Assembly (NCBI GenBank): GCA_965199815.1
Contig: CBDATE010000024.1
Location: 434,001 to 498,000 of the forward strand
Direction of reading: 5' to 3'
Length of the DNA stretch: 64,000 nucleotides
Source of the DNA: Azotimanducus sp965199815
Lineage (GTDB): Bacteria; Pseudomonadota; Gammaproteobacteria; Pseudomonadales; Azotimanducaceae
Numbering within the stretch: position 1 is the first letter of the stretch; the number at the start of each line of letters is the position of its first letter. The notes below the pieces were generated by a model, which saw nothing but the letters and a program-made list of their open reading frames with translations, did not search any database and was not told where the DNA came from. A program made the translations under genes and the position numbers. Positions 52,663-61,976 of this stretch are shown piece after piece.

Positions 52663-54355
52663 GTCTGTCGGAAGCCTTGTCGAAACCCTTCCAGTACTGG
52701 TCGATTTCCGTGCGCATCTCGCGTCGCAGCAAGAAGATGGAGAGCAGGTTTGGCAACACCATGAGTGGCATGCAGACGGCTGCCACCAGCCAGACCAGGC
52801 CGGTGTCGGCAAATGCGCCAAGAAAGAAGAACGCCACGTACAAGAGCCGGTAAGGCAACAGGAATCGCTCACCGCCGAGATACAGGAGCGCCCGGTCACC
52901 GTAATAGGCCCACACGATAGCGGTCGAGAAGGCGAACATGAGCAACCCGAGGGTGACCACGTAAGGCGCATAGCCACCGATGAAGCTCTGCTTGAAAGCT
53001 TCAAGCGTCAGGCGGACTGAATGTACGAGGGATTTGCCGTGAATCGACCAGGGGGCAGCTTCGCTGCGTCCGTCAGTAATCGGCAAGATACCGGTAAACG
53101 GTTCGCCGTCCACATACACGCGCAGGTCTTCCCCAATCGATCGATTGTGAATGGCAGTGAATCCGCGCTCCTGAATCACGCCATCAACCACCTCGAGTTC
53201 GGCGTTTAACGGGCGCACATCAAGGTTCGCTTCATCAGACTCGAAGAAATAGCCAAAGAGCGTTTCTCTGTGTGCCGGAATGTCCTCGTCCCATTCTCCC
53301 TCGACCCAACTGAGGTTGCCGTGCTCAAACTCGTTGTCGAACTTCTGCGTCCAGACTCCGGACGACAGGATGACCAGCGCGGTGAGCGTACAGATGACAA
53401 TGGTGTCGATGAAAGGTTCGAGAATTGACACCATGCCCTCCGCCACCGGGCTCTCTCCGCGGCTCGAAGCGTGCGCGATTGGAGCAGACCCCTGCCCGGC
53501 TTCGTTCGAGAAGAGGCCTCTATCCACACCGCGACTGAAGGCATAGGCAAGGGTGGCACCAAGAAAACCACCGGCTGCGGCCGAGCCGGTAAAAGCGCTG
53601 CTGAAAATCACCTGAAACGACGGCAGGATGTTCTCGAGGTTTGACAGCGTCACGGCGATTGCCGCCACAAAATACAGCACCGCCATGGTTGGCACCAGGC
53701 TCACGGTCACTTGAGCGATGCGCTTGATGCCGCCGATAATCACCAGCCCGAGCAAAATCGCCAGTACGCCAGCGGTCAGCGAGAGCGGTATGCCGAAGGT
53801 GTCTTGCATGCCGACGGCAATGTTGTTGCTCTGCGGCATGTTGCCGCCACCGAACACCGCGGTGATGAGTGTTGCTATGGCAAAGATGACCGCCAGCCAC
53901 TTCATGTTCAGCGCCTTGTCCATCACGAACATGGGGCCACCGGCGATGTGGCCTGCGCTATCGACGGTGCGATACTTGTGCGAAATCGTAACCTCGACGA
54001 ACTTGGTGGTCATACCGAGGAACGCGGTCATCCACATCCAGAAGATGGCTGCCGGCCCGCCCAGATAGATGGCAAAGGCAACGCCGGCCAGGTTGCCCAC
54101 ACCCACAGTGCCAGCCAGCGCAGTAGAAAGGGCCTGAAAGTGGCTGGTGTCGCCGAGCGAGGATTTGGGCGTGTACCGTCCGGTGAGCACCTGACAGGCA
54201 TGGCGGAAATACCTGAGTTGCGGGAATTTCAGGTACAGGGTGAAGAATGCACCGACACCCAGCAGCATCAGCGCGAACCAGCGAGCCTCAATGGTGTATG
54301 ACTGAATGAAGCCAAGTACCGTCTCGAGCACTTGGAGTATGTTGGCCAGTTCCAT
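52655..54355 (-). CDS. Alanine/glycine:cation symporter (AGCS family)
   Basis: It is a sodium-coupled amino-acid transporter with about 10-11 hydrophobic segments. Landmarks are GTVGVGNLAGVAFAIYLGGP, FWMWMTAFLGMTTKFVEVTI and FSRGVDRGLFSNEAGQGSAP. It has 566 residues, longer than the usual ~450-480. The extra length is a hydrophilic insertion of roughly 100 residues (about 340-440, with NEFEHGNLSWVEGEWDEDIP) between membrane segments. The stop codon is provided by an element fragment. Confidence 0.92.
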   Translation of the reverse strand: MELANILQVLETVLGFIQSYTIEARWFALMLLGVGAFFTLYLKFPQLRYFRHACQVLTGRYTPKSSLGDTSHFQALSTALAGTVGVGNLAGVAFAIYLGGPAAIFWMWMTAFLGMTTKFVEVTISHKYRTVDSAGHIAGGPMFVMDKALNMKWLAVIFAIATLITAVFGGGNMPQSNNIAVGMQDTFGIPLSLTAGVLAILLGLVIIGGIKRIAQVTVSLVPTMAVLYFVAAIAVTLSNLENILPSFQVIFSSAFTGSAAAGGFLGATLAYAFSRGVDRGLFSNEAGQGSAPIAHASSRGESPVAEGMVSILEPFIDTIVICTLTALVILSSGVWTQKFDNEFEHGNLSWVEGEWDEDIPAHRETLFGYFFESDEANLDVRPLNAELEVVDGVIQERGFTAIHNRSIGEDLRVYVDGEPFTGILPITDGRSEAAPWSIHGKSLVHSVRLTLEAFKQSFIGGYAPYVVTLGLLMFAFSTAIVWAYYGDRALLYLGGERFLLPYRLLYVAFFFLGAFADTGLVWLVAAVCMPLMVLPNLLSIFLLRREMRTEIDQYWKGFDKASDRRT

Positions 54356-54381
54356 GAATCACGCCTTGTCTTGTGTTGCGT

Positions 54382-55788
54382 TCAGGTATCTTCTTCGCCA
54401 AAGAGCGCCAGCTTCATGACGTGAAAGAGTTCATTTTGTTCCATGACCCCGCGCACAGCCTCGGCGCCCGGGCCTTGTGCATACACCGGCACATCCTCGC
54501 CACTGTGTGTTTCAGTGTCGAGCACAATCGCGGCCGGTTGCACGAAGTCCGGAGCGCGCGCGTCCTCTTCCTGCAAAGTGTTGGAAGATTCCCGGTCGCC
54601 CGGCCCGTTGCCGTAGGAAAGCGTGGTGTAGGGATGGCCATGGATATCGCGCTCCAGTTCCCCGGTCTCGTCCTTGACGAGGCCAAGAATGGGATTGCCA
54701 CGCACAGGATAGCCTCCCATGGTGAAGACATGTCCGTGGTCAGCGGTGACGATCATCAGGGTCTCTTGTGCATTGGTCAGCTCCAGCGCGACTGTCACGG
54801 CCTCGGAAAAGGCGAGCGTATCCGTGAGCGCACGATAGGCGTTGCTGTCATGATGTGCATGGTCAATGCGCCCACCCTCGACGAGCAGGAAAAACCCACG
54901 CCCCGAGGAGTTCAGGTGACGGATGGCAGCGCGCGTCATCTCGGCCAGTGACGGCTCTTGCGTAGCACCCCGATCTGCCTCGAACGCCATATGCGAATCA
55001 CTGAACAAACCCAGTACGGGTGTGGAATCGGCAGCCAGCAATGCCGCCCGTGTGGTGACGAACTGCCCGCTCGGGTGTCGCGTACGCCAGTTGGCGATCA
55101 GGTTCATATCGTCGGGGCGCTCCTCGAATGCCTGGCGACCGCCTCCGAGCGCCACTTCAATGCCATCGCCATGGGAAAATTCGAGAAACTGACTGGCAAT
55201 ATCCAGCCCGCAAGGCGCATCAGCCTGCCAGTTGCGGTTGCTCACATGGGCGTAGGTCGCCGCCGGCGTGGCATGCGTCAGTGCGGTAGTGGTCACTATG
55301 CCGGTCTTCAACCCGCGCGCCTCGGCCATCTCCAGCAAGGTCGGCACACGGCTTGCTGCAATGCCCTCGCAACTGTCCCAGTCAACCCGGGCATCAAGCC
55401 CCACGACACCCATACGCGCCTTGATGCCGGAAAGGATGGCGGTGGCGGTGCCGGCGGAATCCGGCACCTGCGAATCGACATTCCAGGTCTTGGCAAAGCC
55501 GGTGTGTGCAAAGCCCTCGAAACTCAGGAAATTTTCTTCGCCACTCTGCCCTCGCCGTTGGCCCTCCAGAATGCGCGCGGCAGTGACCGTGGCAAGGCTC
55601 ATGCCGTCCCCGATGAACAGGATGATGTTGCGCGCTTCGCCGCTGGTTTCCATGCGAGCGAGTACGCGCTCGTGTGCGCGTCCGTAGGAGTCGTCCCACA
55701 GTGGGGGAGCGAGTTCGGCGAAGGATAGAGAACTCAGCAGAAACAGCACAGGCGAGAGAAAATGTCTCATTCGATTACCACTTGCCAT
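54382..55788 (-). CDS. Alkaline phosphatase (PhoA-like), secreted
   Basis: It is a periplasmic phosphomonoesterase. A signal peptide (HFLSPVLFLLSSLSFA) is followed by NIILFIGDGMSLATVTAARI, with the metal-binding Asp. The nucleophile Ser is in QVPDSAGTATAILSG. Metal-ligand motifs include VEGGRIDHAHHDSNAY and LMIVTADHGHVF. It has 468 residues. It is on the same strand as gor (58 bp upstream) and the symporter (26 bp downstream). I see no Pho box. Confidence 0.92.
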   Translation of the reverse strand: MASGNRMRHFLSPVLFLLSSLSFAELAPPLWDDSYGRAHERVLARMETSGEARNIILFIGDGMSLATVTAARILEGQRRGQSGEENFLSFEGFAHTGFAKTWNVDSQVPDSAGTATAILSGIKARMGVVGLDARVDWDSCEGIAASRVPTLLEMAEARGLKTGIVTTTALTHATPAATYAHVSNRNWQADAPCGLDIASQFLEFSHGDGIEVALGGGRQAFEERPDDMNLIANWRTRHPSGQFVTTRAALLAADSTPVLGLFSDSHMAFEADRGATQEPSLAEMTRAAIRHLNSSGRGFFLLVEGGRIDHAHHDSNAYRALTDTLAFSEAVTVALELTNAQETLMIVTADHGHVFTMGGYPVRGNPILGLVKDETGELERDIHGHPYTTLSYGNGPGDRESSNTLQEEDARAPDFVQPAAIVLDTETHSGEDVPVYAQGPGAEAVRGVMEQNELFHVMKLALFGEEDT

Positions 55789-55846
55789 GGATGAAGTTCC
55801 GATCAGAATTCGTGCGCGCCGGTTCAGTCCCCAGGTTCGTCTGCGG

Positions 55847-57208
55847 TTACCCGGACGAAGGCGTGTTCATGGTGACGAACTCTTCCGCGGAGGTCGGATG
55901 AACCGCCATTGTGGCACGAAACTCGGCAATGGTGGCTCCGGCGGTGAGCGCGACCGCGAAACCCTGAATGATTTCGCCGGCATCGGCCCCGGTCATATGC
56001 ACACCGAGAACGCGACCATCCGACTTGCGCACCAGAAGTTTCATGTAAGTACGTTCGGCATTATCGGTCAGAGTGTACTTGAGTGGTCGGAACCCGGATT
56101 CGTACACCTCGACATCAGCCCCGTAACGCTCGCGCGCTTCACTTTCGGTAATGCCGACGGTGCCAATCGGCGGCTGACAGAAGACGGCGGTAGCAATTCT
56201 GCTGTAGTCGGGTGGCGGCTCGGCAGCACCTGAGCCGAAGAGATGCCCGGCAAGCCAGGCTCCTTCGGCAATGGCAACGGGTGTCAATTGCACACGATCA
56301 ATGATATCGCCAATCGCGTGGATATTCGCGACACTGGTCTGATACGCATCGCCCACCAGTACCTCGCCGCGCTCGCCGAGTTGCACCCCCGCGTTCCGGA
56401 GGCCAAGCCCTTTGCTGTTCGGTACACGCCCGGTCGCCACCAACACCAGATCTGTGTGAATGATCCTGCCCGCTCCGGTGCGTACTGCAAGCCCGTTCTG
56501 ACACTGTTGAATGTCACTCGGTTCATCCTCGCAACTCACCCTGATACCTTGCGACTCGAAGTGCGATGCGACGAACCTGCGTACCCCGTCGTCAAACCCG
56601 CGCAACAACAGGGAGCCTCGATACAAAATCTCGGTTTTGACACCCAGGCCATTGAAAATACCGGCGAATTCCGCTGCGATATAGCCGCCACCAACGATCA
56701 GGGCGCGCGCTGGCAGATGCTTCAGCGAGAAGGCATCGTCAGAGGTGATGACATGCTCTCGACCCGGCCAATCTGGCACAAAAGGGCGACTGCCGGTTGC
56801 AATGAGAATGCGCTCGGCGGTCAGGCGCTGTGCTCCCGCCTGAACATTGTGGGCATCAAGTAGCTGTGCACTGCCACGATGAATCTCCACCCCGCTGGTT
56901 TCAAGCAGGTGCTGATACACGCCATTCAAGCGCTTGATTTCGTTACCTGTGTTGTCGCGCAGCGTGTCCCAGTCGAAGCTCGGCGCTGCGTTACTCCAGC
57001 CGAAACCTGCTGCGTCCCTGAATTCACCGCTGTAGTGAGCGCCATAGACGAAGAGCTTCTTGGGAATGCAGCCCAGATTGACGCAGGTGCCCCCTAACGG
57101 ACCTCGTTCGACCACGGCCACCCTGGCACCAAGGCTCGCTGCCACGCGCGCGGCGCGCACACCGCCCGAGCCCGCACCTATGACAAGCAGATCAAATACC
57201 TGGCTCAT
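55847..57208 (-). CDS. gor: Glutathione reductase
   Basis: It is an FAD-dependent disulphide reductase that regenerates GSH with NADPH. The FAD motif is LLVIGAGSGGVRAA and the redox disulphide is in GGTCVNLGCIPKKLFVYGAH (about 38-57). The NADPH motif is ALIVGGGYIAAEFAGIFNGL, and the C-terminal catalytic His/Glu is in MAVHPTSAEEFVTM. These features point to Gor rather than lipoamide dehydrogenase. It has 453 residues and is divergent from the lipoprotein gene. Confidence 0.95.
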   Translation of the reverse strand: MSQVFDLLVIGAGSGGVRAARVAASLGARVAVVERGPLGGTCVNLGCIPKKLFVYGAHYSGEFRDAAGFGWSNAAPSFDWDTLRDNTGNEIKRLNGVYQHLLETSGVEIHRGSAQLLDAHNVQAGAQRLTAERILIATGSRPFVPDWPGREHVITSDDAFSLKHLPARALIVGGGYIAAEFAGIFNGLGVKTEILYRGSLLLRGFDDGVRRFVASHFESQGIRVSCEDEPSDIQQCQNGLAVRTGAGRIIHTDLVLVATGRVPNSKGLGLRNAGVQLGERGEVLVGDAYQTSVANIHAIGDIIDRVQLTPVAIAEGAWLAGHLFGSGAAEPPPDYSRIATAVFCQPPIGTVGITESEARERYGADVEVYESGFRPLKYTLTDNAERTYMKLLVRKSDGRVLGVHMTGADAGEIIQGFAVALTAGATIAEFRATMAVHPTSAEEFVTMNTPSSG

Positions 57209-57241
57209 GCGGTTATGTTGTGGTTTTCATGGTTGACTGCG

Positions 57242-57271
57242 ATGACTCCGAATGTCAGCGGGCAGTATAAT
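57242..57271 (+). promoter_or_regulatory. Candidate sigma-70 promoter reading through element copy C
   Basis: ATGACT (57242-57247) and a perfect TATAAT (57266-57271) are separated by 18 bp. Transcription would start near 57278 and run through the whole multi-hairpin element before the lipoprotein gene at 57540, leaving a leader of about 260 nt. Confidence 0.45.
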
Positions 57272-57294
57272 CGGTCGGCTGAAGACAGTCCTGC

Positions 57295-57319
57295 TTTCGA
57301 ATCGCGACCTACCCGCTTG
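57295..57319 (+). repeat. 25-bp direct repeat, copy 1
   Basis: The 25 bases starting tttcgaatcgcgacc and ending cccgcttg recur exactly at 59571-59595. This copy abuts the left end of element copy C. Confidence 0.85.
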
Positions 57320-57488
57320 GTATGTTCTGATCAAGTCCATCCGTGGACTTGATCAGATTCGCAAATCAGCACATTTTTGCTGTCCTGCAAAAATGTGCTG
57401 ATTTGCTCACAGATTCAATGCCTTACGGCACTGAATCTGGCGGCACATCCGTGTGCCGCACGGGAAACTCTGTTATTCAGAGTTTCCC
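57320..57488 (+). repeat. Multi-hairpin element, copy C
   Basis: It has the same five hairpins as copy A. H1, H3, H4 and H5 are essentially identical to copy A. H2 (57361-57406) is a perfect 20-bp stem, gcaaatcagcacatttttgc and its complement, around a 6-base loop. It lies in the probable 5' leader of the lipoprotein gene, ending 51 bp before its ATG. It and the promoter account for 57209-57539. Confidence 0.92.
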
Positions 57489-57539
57489 TGGCGTACAATC
57501 TGGCCGGGTCAAAACGGACATGTCTTGAGGAGCCTCAAA

Positions 57540-58238
57540 ATGATGTACAAGCTTTTCCGGGCCAGGATACTGGTTGTGGTGGTATTACTCGGACTTACTG
57601 GCTGTGCAGCCCACTCTGTCGTTTATCACTCAAGGGATGCACAGGCACCACCGGTCGAGCCAAGTTTGCTCATCCTGCCATCTGACGTAGTCGTTTCCAA
57701 ACTCACTGCAGGCGGTATGGAGGAGCCTCAGGCAGACTGGAGCGAGCAGGTGTCCTCCATGCTGAGCGCTGCCTTGCAAACCCATCTGTACGAGCAGGGA
57801 ACACGGTTTCGCCCCTATGGGCAGGACCTGCAGGATCAGGATGTACAAGTAATTCGACAACTGAACACGCTGGCAGATGCGATCGAGCTTTCACGTAGCA
57901 GTGAGACTATCGGTCGAGGACGAGTCTACCAGCTTGGACAGGCGGAAATTGCACGCCTGCGGGAACTCGATGCTGATTACGCCTTGCTGGTTGTGCTCAA
58001 GGCAAATCGAGCGACAGGAGGCCGGGTCGCCACCGCTCTTCTCGCCGCCATGGCTGGGGTTTACATGGATATGGGTTCCCTCCAATTTCGCAGCTTATTG
58101 GTCGATCTTCGCGATGGCCACGTGAAGTGGGCGAATTTTGATCGCGAAGCCCTGTCGGAAATCGGCGACGTACTAAACGCGAGCGAAAAGAGTTGGCGCG
58201 ATGCGGTGAGCCACCTGTTGACCCAGTTTCCCCTGTAA
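57540..58238 (+). CDS. Putative lipoprotein of unknown function
   Basis: It has 232 residues with a lipoprotein signal: ILVVVVLLGLTGC, with the lipobox Cys at about 21. The mature part (LLILPSDVVVSKLTAGGMEE, DADYALLVVLKANRATGGRV, MGSLQFRSLLVDLRDGHVKW) has no family I can name with confidence. It resembles small outer-membrane-anchored lipoproteins with a TolB-N or CsgG-like alternation. GAGG precedes ATG 57540; the frame continues upstream into element C but no start there is credible. It is 12 bp upstream of the M48 protease gene and probably works with it. Confidence 0.75.
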   Translation: MMYKLFRARILVVVVLLGLTGCAAHSVVYHSRDAQAPPVEPSLLILPSDVVVSKLTAGGMEEPQADWSEQVSSMLSAALQTHLYEQGTRFRPYGQDLQDQDVQVIRQLNTLADAIELSRSSETIGRGRVYQLGQAEIARLRELDADYALLVVLKANRATGGRVATALLAAMAGVYMDMGSLQFRSLLVDLRDGHVKWANFDREALSEIGDVLNASEKSWRDAVSHLLTQFPL

Positions 58239-58250
58239 TCGCTGCAACTC

Positions 58251-59510
58251 GTGAGCTACCACTGCAAATCGCTTTGCCCCCTGCTGGCAGTGGCTGCAGC
58301 ATGCAGCCTGATCGCTTCAACCGGCTTCGCAACTGCACCGACCGAATTGGACTCGGACGAGGCGGGCATGTGGATGATGGTTGAGCGTCACGAGCAGGAG
58401 TTACGCACCTCATCCAAGCTCATCACAGATGAACGCCTCGGCGAGCACCTGCGCAATCTGACCTGTCAGACCGTGGGCGAGCGGTGTAACGAAATACGGG
58501 TCTATGCAATAAGAACGCCAGGGTTCAATGCATTCATGATGCCGAATGGCGCGATGTTCGTACAGTCTGGCCTGCTTTTGCGCGTCTCTGATGATGCCGA
58601 ATTAGGCGCTGTGTTGGGCCATGAAGTGTCCCATTACTCAAGACGACATTCTCTTGCGGAGCTCAGACGCTGGCGAAAGACGACCTCTGCGTTTGCAGTC
58701 GCCAGTGCCTTGGTGGGTGCCGCGAGCAATGTGGCCATAGGATCTTCCTCGTCTCTGGAAGGCATACATCAGGTGCAAAACTTGTCGGCGACCGCCCAAG
58801 CGATGATTGATGCCGCTGGAATCGTGGCGATGTATCAACTCTTCGCTTACAGTCGCGAACAGGAGCGTCAAGCGGATGTTGATGGAATTGAATGGATGCA
58901 CGAGCATGGCATGGATACGGGTGGAGCTGAAAGACTTTGGAAAAAAGTCGTAGCCGAACAAGCAGCCGGTGGTCAGGAGTCAGGGTTCAGCCTGCTGGCA
59001 TCTCATCCAGCTCCAGAGGAGCGGCTTGCCTATCTGGCGGAGTTGTCCGGAACCATGCGCGAGTCACCGGCTCCGGAGCAATTCATGCGGCAGCAAATAG
59101 ATCCAGATCAAACGATTGTGAACCTGATTAATCCCTACCGGGAAGACTGGCTGTCGGACGAATACAGCGTACAAAGTCCAGCACAATTTGCGGCCATCGT
59201 CGAAGAACAGATCAAATTTGGGGTTTCACGGGCCTGGGGTCAGTACATGACTGCGAAATCCTGGATTACCTATGCCAGAAACAAGAAAGGCCGAGTGCTC
59301 TCCGAGGCACTGAACAAGGCTGATTCTGCTCTCTCGTCTGGTGATGCTGATCTCGAAAACATGCCACCTGAGGCTTATCGGGAATGGGCAAAGCTCAAGG
59401 TAAAACTTGGCGATATGGATGCCGCCAAGGGTTATTTCCAGCGCTATCTTGACGAAGCCCCAGAGGCGTGGGATGCCAGTTTCATTCGCCGGGAGTTGGA
59501 GGCCATGTAA
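58251..59510 (+). CDS. M48-family metalloprotease, secreted
   Basis: It is a zinc protease related to BepA/LoiP. A signal segment (CPLLAVAAACSLIASTGFA) leads to the domain with NAFMMPNGAMFVQSGLLL. The zinc motif is AVLGHEVSHYSRRH, and the third ligand Glu is likely in SREQERQADVDGIEWM. The C-terminal ~130 residues are helical and TPR-like (KLKVKLGDMDAAKGYFQRYL). It has 419 residues and a GTG start. It probably takes part in envelope protein quality control, in an operon with the lipoprotein. Confidence 0.88.
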   Translation: MSYHCKSLCPLLAVAAACSLIASTGFATAPTELDSDEAGMWMMVERHEQELRTSSKLITDERLGEHLRNLTCQTVGERCNEIRVYAIRTPGFNAFMMPNGAMFVQSGLLLRVSDDAELGAVLGHEVSHYSRRHSLAELRRWRKTTSAFAVASALVGAASNVAIGSSSSLEGIHQVQNLSATAQAMIDAAGIVAMYQLFAYSREQERQADVDGIEWMHEHGMDTGGAERLWKKVVAEQAAGGQESGFSLLASHPAPEERLAYLAELSGTMRESPAPEQFMRQQIDPDQTIVNLINPYREDWLSDEYSVQSPAQFAAIVEEQIKFGVSRAWGQYMTAKSWITYARNKKGRVLSEALNKADSALSSGDADLENMPPEAYREWAKLKVKLGDMDAAKGYFQRYLDEAPEAWDASFIRRELEAM

Positions 59511-59570
59511 GAGCGCAGGGAACTTGCCCTTCGTCATCCGCTCGCGACCCAGCATCCGGAGGCATCACGG

Positions 59571-59595
59571 TTTCGAATCGCGACCTACCCGCTTG
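59571..59595 (+). repeat. 25-bp direct repeat, copy 2
   Basis: It is identical to 57295-57319. It lies in the 125-bp gap between the M48 protease gene and the enoyl-CoA hydratase gene, 40 bp upstream of the latter. There is no element beside this copy. Confidence 0.85.
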
Positions 59596-59635
59596 CTGTG
59601 GCACACTTGTCCGACTATTTCCGAGGCCTCCGCAA

Positions 59636-60412
59636 ATGCCCTACAAACAGATCATCACCTCGCGACAATCGCGCGTTGAAACCATCACACTCAATCGCCC
59701 GCACAGGCTCAATGCCTGGACCGAGCAGATGCGCGCCGAGCTGTGCCATGCCATCGAAGCCTGCAACGAAGATGCGGATGTCGGTGCCATTGTGCTCACC
59801 GGAGCGGGACGCGGGTTTTGCTCGGGCGCAGACATAGGGCGTGAATTCGGCAGCCGGTTGGAAGGAGCGGCAAACCGCGATGATCGGGAACACCAGCCGG
59901 TCGCAGACTGGGTGACGCTGCTGCGCGCATCCAAGCCCATCATCGCCGCAGTCAATGGCGTGAGCATCGGCGTGGGACTCACCATGATCCTGCCATGCGA
60001 TGTCATTCTCGCTTCAACAGATGCCAGGTTCGGTATGGTCTTCGTGCGCATGGGCGTTGTTCCGGAGCTTGCCAGCTCGCATTTTGCCGTTGCCCGCATG
60101 GGCCTCGGACGAGCCAGCGAAATGTGTCTGACTGGCCGCCTCTATTCCGCAGAAGAAGCCTTTGAATATCGCTTGGCAGATCACCTGTTGGCACCCGGTA
60201 AACTCATGCCCAAGGCCATTGAACTCGCCAGTGAAATTGCCGCCAATCCTGCCCCGCAGCTTCGCTGGACCAAGGAGTTGCTGACCCTGAACGCCAGCGA
60301 GACGGACCTCGACAAGGTGCGAACACGAGAGATGGAGCGACTGATGCGCGCCTATGAATCGCCCGAGCATGCCGAAGCGGTGGCCAGGTTCCTGAGAGGT
60401 GCACGCTCATGA
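59636..60412 (+). CDS. Enoyl-CoA hydratase/isomerase family protein
   Basis: This crotonase-fold protein has 258 residues. Oxyanion-hole segments are GAGRGFCSGADIGREF and NGVSIGVGLTMILPCDVI, and the putative catalytic region is MGVVPELASSHFAVARMGLG, retaining a Glu at the hydratase position. ATG 59636 is the natural start; the longer frame from 59468 is out of keeping with homologues. Its stop overlaps the start of the next gene by four bases (ATGA), so the pair is translationally coupled. Confidence 0.88.
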   Translation: MPYKQIITSRQSRVETITLNRPHRLNAWTEQMRAELCHAIEACNEDADVGAIVLTGAGRGFCSGADIGREFGSRLEGAANRDDREHQPVADWVTLLRASKPIIAAVNGVSIGVGLTMILPCDVILASTDARFGMVFVRMGVVPELASSHFAVARMGLGRASEMCLTGRLYSAEEAFEYRLADHLLAPGKLMPKAIELASEIAANPAPQLRWTKELLTLNASETDLDKVRTREMERLMRAYESPEHAEAVARFLRGARS

Positions 60413-61971
60413 ACGGTGCCGAAAGTCTGCTGAAAACCTTCGTTGCTTCGGGGGTCACCACATGTTTCGCGAATCCCGGCACCTCGGAAATGCACTTCGT
60501 GGCGGCTCTCGACCGCCAGAGCGAGATGCGCTGTGTGCTCGGCCTGTTTGAAGGCGTGGTAACCGGCGCTGCCGACGGCTATGCGCGCATGACCGGACGG
60601 CCAGCCTGTACGCTTCTGCATCTCGGGCCGGGACTCGGTAATGGCATAGCCAACCTGCACAACGCGCGTCGCGCCGGGGTGCCGGTCGTCAATGTCGTGG
60701 GCGATCACGCCACCTTCCATCAGGCGCTTGATGCGCCGCTGCATTCGGATATCCAAAGCCTCGCTTCTGCCGTGTCCGGCTGGGTACATCATTCGACAAG
60801 TGCTTCGGAAGTCGCGCTTGATGCCGCCAAGGCGGTGCAGGCATCGCTTGAACCACCGGGTCAGGTCACCACGCTGGTGCTCCCTGCCGACTGCGCCTGG
60901 CAGTCGGCTGACGGCCATGCCGAGCCCTTGCCCCCGAACAAGCCCCCGGCCGTCGATTCGGCGCGTATCGAAGAGGTCGCCAGGATCATTGAAAATGCCG
61001 AGGGGCGAGTGGTCTTGCTGCTCAGTTACCCAGCCACCACTGGTGCCTGCCTGCAGCATCTGCAACGCATCTCGCAACACACCGGGGTACAGCTGCTTGG
61101 AGACACCTTCCTCACGCGCATTGAACGCGGCCAGACTCGCCCGCAGGTGCCACGGCTCGCCTACTTCGGCGAAATGGCGGTGGAAGAACTGAAAGCCTTT
61201 CGTCACATCATCCGCGTAGGAGCGAAGGAACCAGTCAGTTTCTTCGCCTACCCGAATCGACCGAGCCGACTCGTTCCCGACGGTACCGAGTGTCATCTGC
61301 TGGCAGAACGCCATGAAGACATCGAGGCCGCCCTGGCGGCTTTGAGTGAGCGGTTATGCACAGGTTCCCGGAATCGGCCAGAGGATGCGCCGCATCAGTC
61401 TGCCAACCCACCCGAACTGCCGACCGGCGACATCACCCGTGAAGGGATTGCCCAGTCCATCGGTGCCACACTTCCCGAACAGGCCATCATCGTCAACGAG
61501 GGGGCGACGGCAGCGGGACCAGTACCGTTCGCAACAGAGGGTGCTGCGCCCCACGACTGGCTTGATCTCATGGGCGGTGCCATTGGTCAGGGCATCCCGG
61601 TCTCCATCGGCGCAGCCGTCGCCTGCCCGGAGAGCAGGGTGCTGTCGCTCAATGGGGACGGCAGCGCCATGTACACGATTCAAGGCTTGTGGACGCAGGC
61701 GCGAGAGCAACTCGATGTGACCTCGGTGATCTTCTCGAACCGCAAGTATTCGATTCTGCAAATCGAATTCATGCGCACCGGTACGCTGAACCCGGGGCCG
61801 AAAGCCATGAGCATGCTGGATCTGACGCGCCCGGACCTCGACTTCGTCACGCTGGCAAAAAGCATGGGGGTACCCGGTACGCGCCCGGAAACGCTGGACG
61901 AACTCAACAGCGCGCTTGAACGCAGCTACCGGGAGCCCGGCCCTTTCCTGATCGAGATACCCTGCGAGTGA
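60409..61971 (+). CDS. Thiamine-diphosphate enzyme, acetolactate synthase large-subunit-like
   Basis: It has 520 residues with three domains as in acetohydroxyacid synthase and benzoylformate decarboxylase. The ThDP-activating Glu is in CVLGLFEGVVTGAADGYARM and the ThDP/Mg motif is SLNGDGSAMYTIQGLWTQAR, followed by VIFSNRKYS. No regulatory small subunit is nearby, so a role outside branched-chain synthesis is likely. Overlap with an enoyl-CoA hydratase suggests acyl-CoA or 2-oxoacid metabolism, for example lyase or decarboxylase chemistry. The specific reaction is unknown. Confidence 0.85.
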   Translation: MNGAESLLKTFVASGVTTCFANPGTSEMHFVAALDRQSEMRCVLGLFEGVVTGAADGYARMTGRPACTLLHLGPGLGNGIANLHNARRAGVPVVNVVGDHATFHQALDAPLHSDIQSLASAVSGWVHHSTSASEVALDAAKAVQASLEPPGQVTTLVLPADCAWQSADGHAEPLPPNKPPAVDSARIEEVARIIENAEGRVVLLLSYPATTGACLQHLQRISQHTGVQLLGDTFLTRIERGQTRPQVPRLAYFGEMAVEELKAFRHIIRVGAKEPVSFFAYPNRPSRLVPDGTECHLLAERHEDIEAALAALSERLCTGSRNRPEDAPHQSANPPELPTGDITREGIAQSIGATLPEQAIIVNEGATAAGPVPFATEGAAPHDWLDLMGGAIGQGIPVSIGAAVACPESRVLSLNGDGSAMYTIQGLWTQAREQLDVTSVIFSNRKYSILQIEFMRTGTLNPGPKAMSMLDLTRPDLDFVTLAKSMGVPGTRPETLDELNSALERSYREPGPFLIEIPCE

Positions 61972-61976
61972 GTCAA

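Noticed and set aside
32341..57488. CRISPR array or BIME-type REP cluster
   Set aside because: The repeats are widely separated, without regular spacers and without cas genes. Internal order of five different hairpins does not match REP/BIME units.
57453..57539. N-terminal extension of the lipoprotein into element C
   Set aside because: The frame is open, but the lipoprotein signal and ribosome site support ATG 57540; the upstream ATG lies inside hairpin 4/5 sequence.
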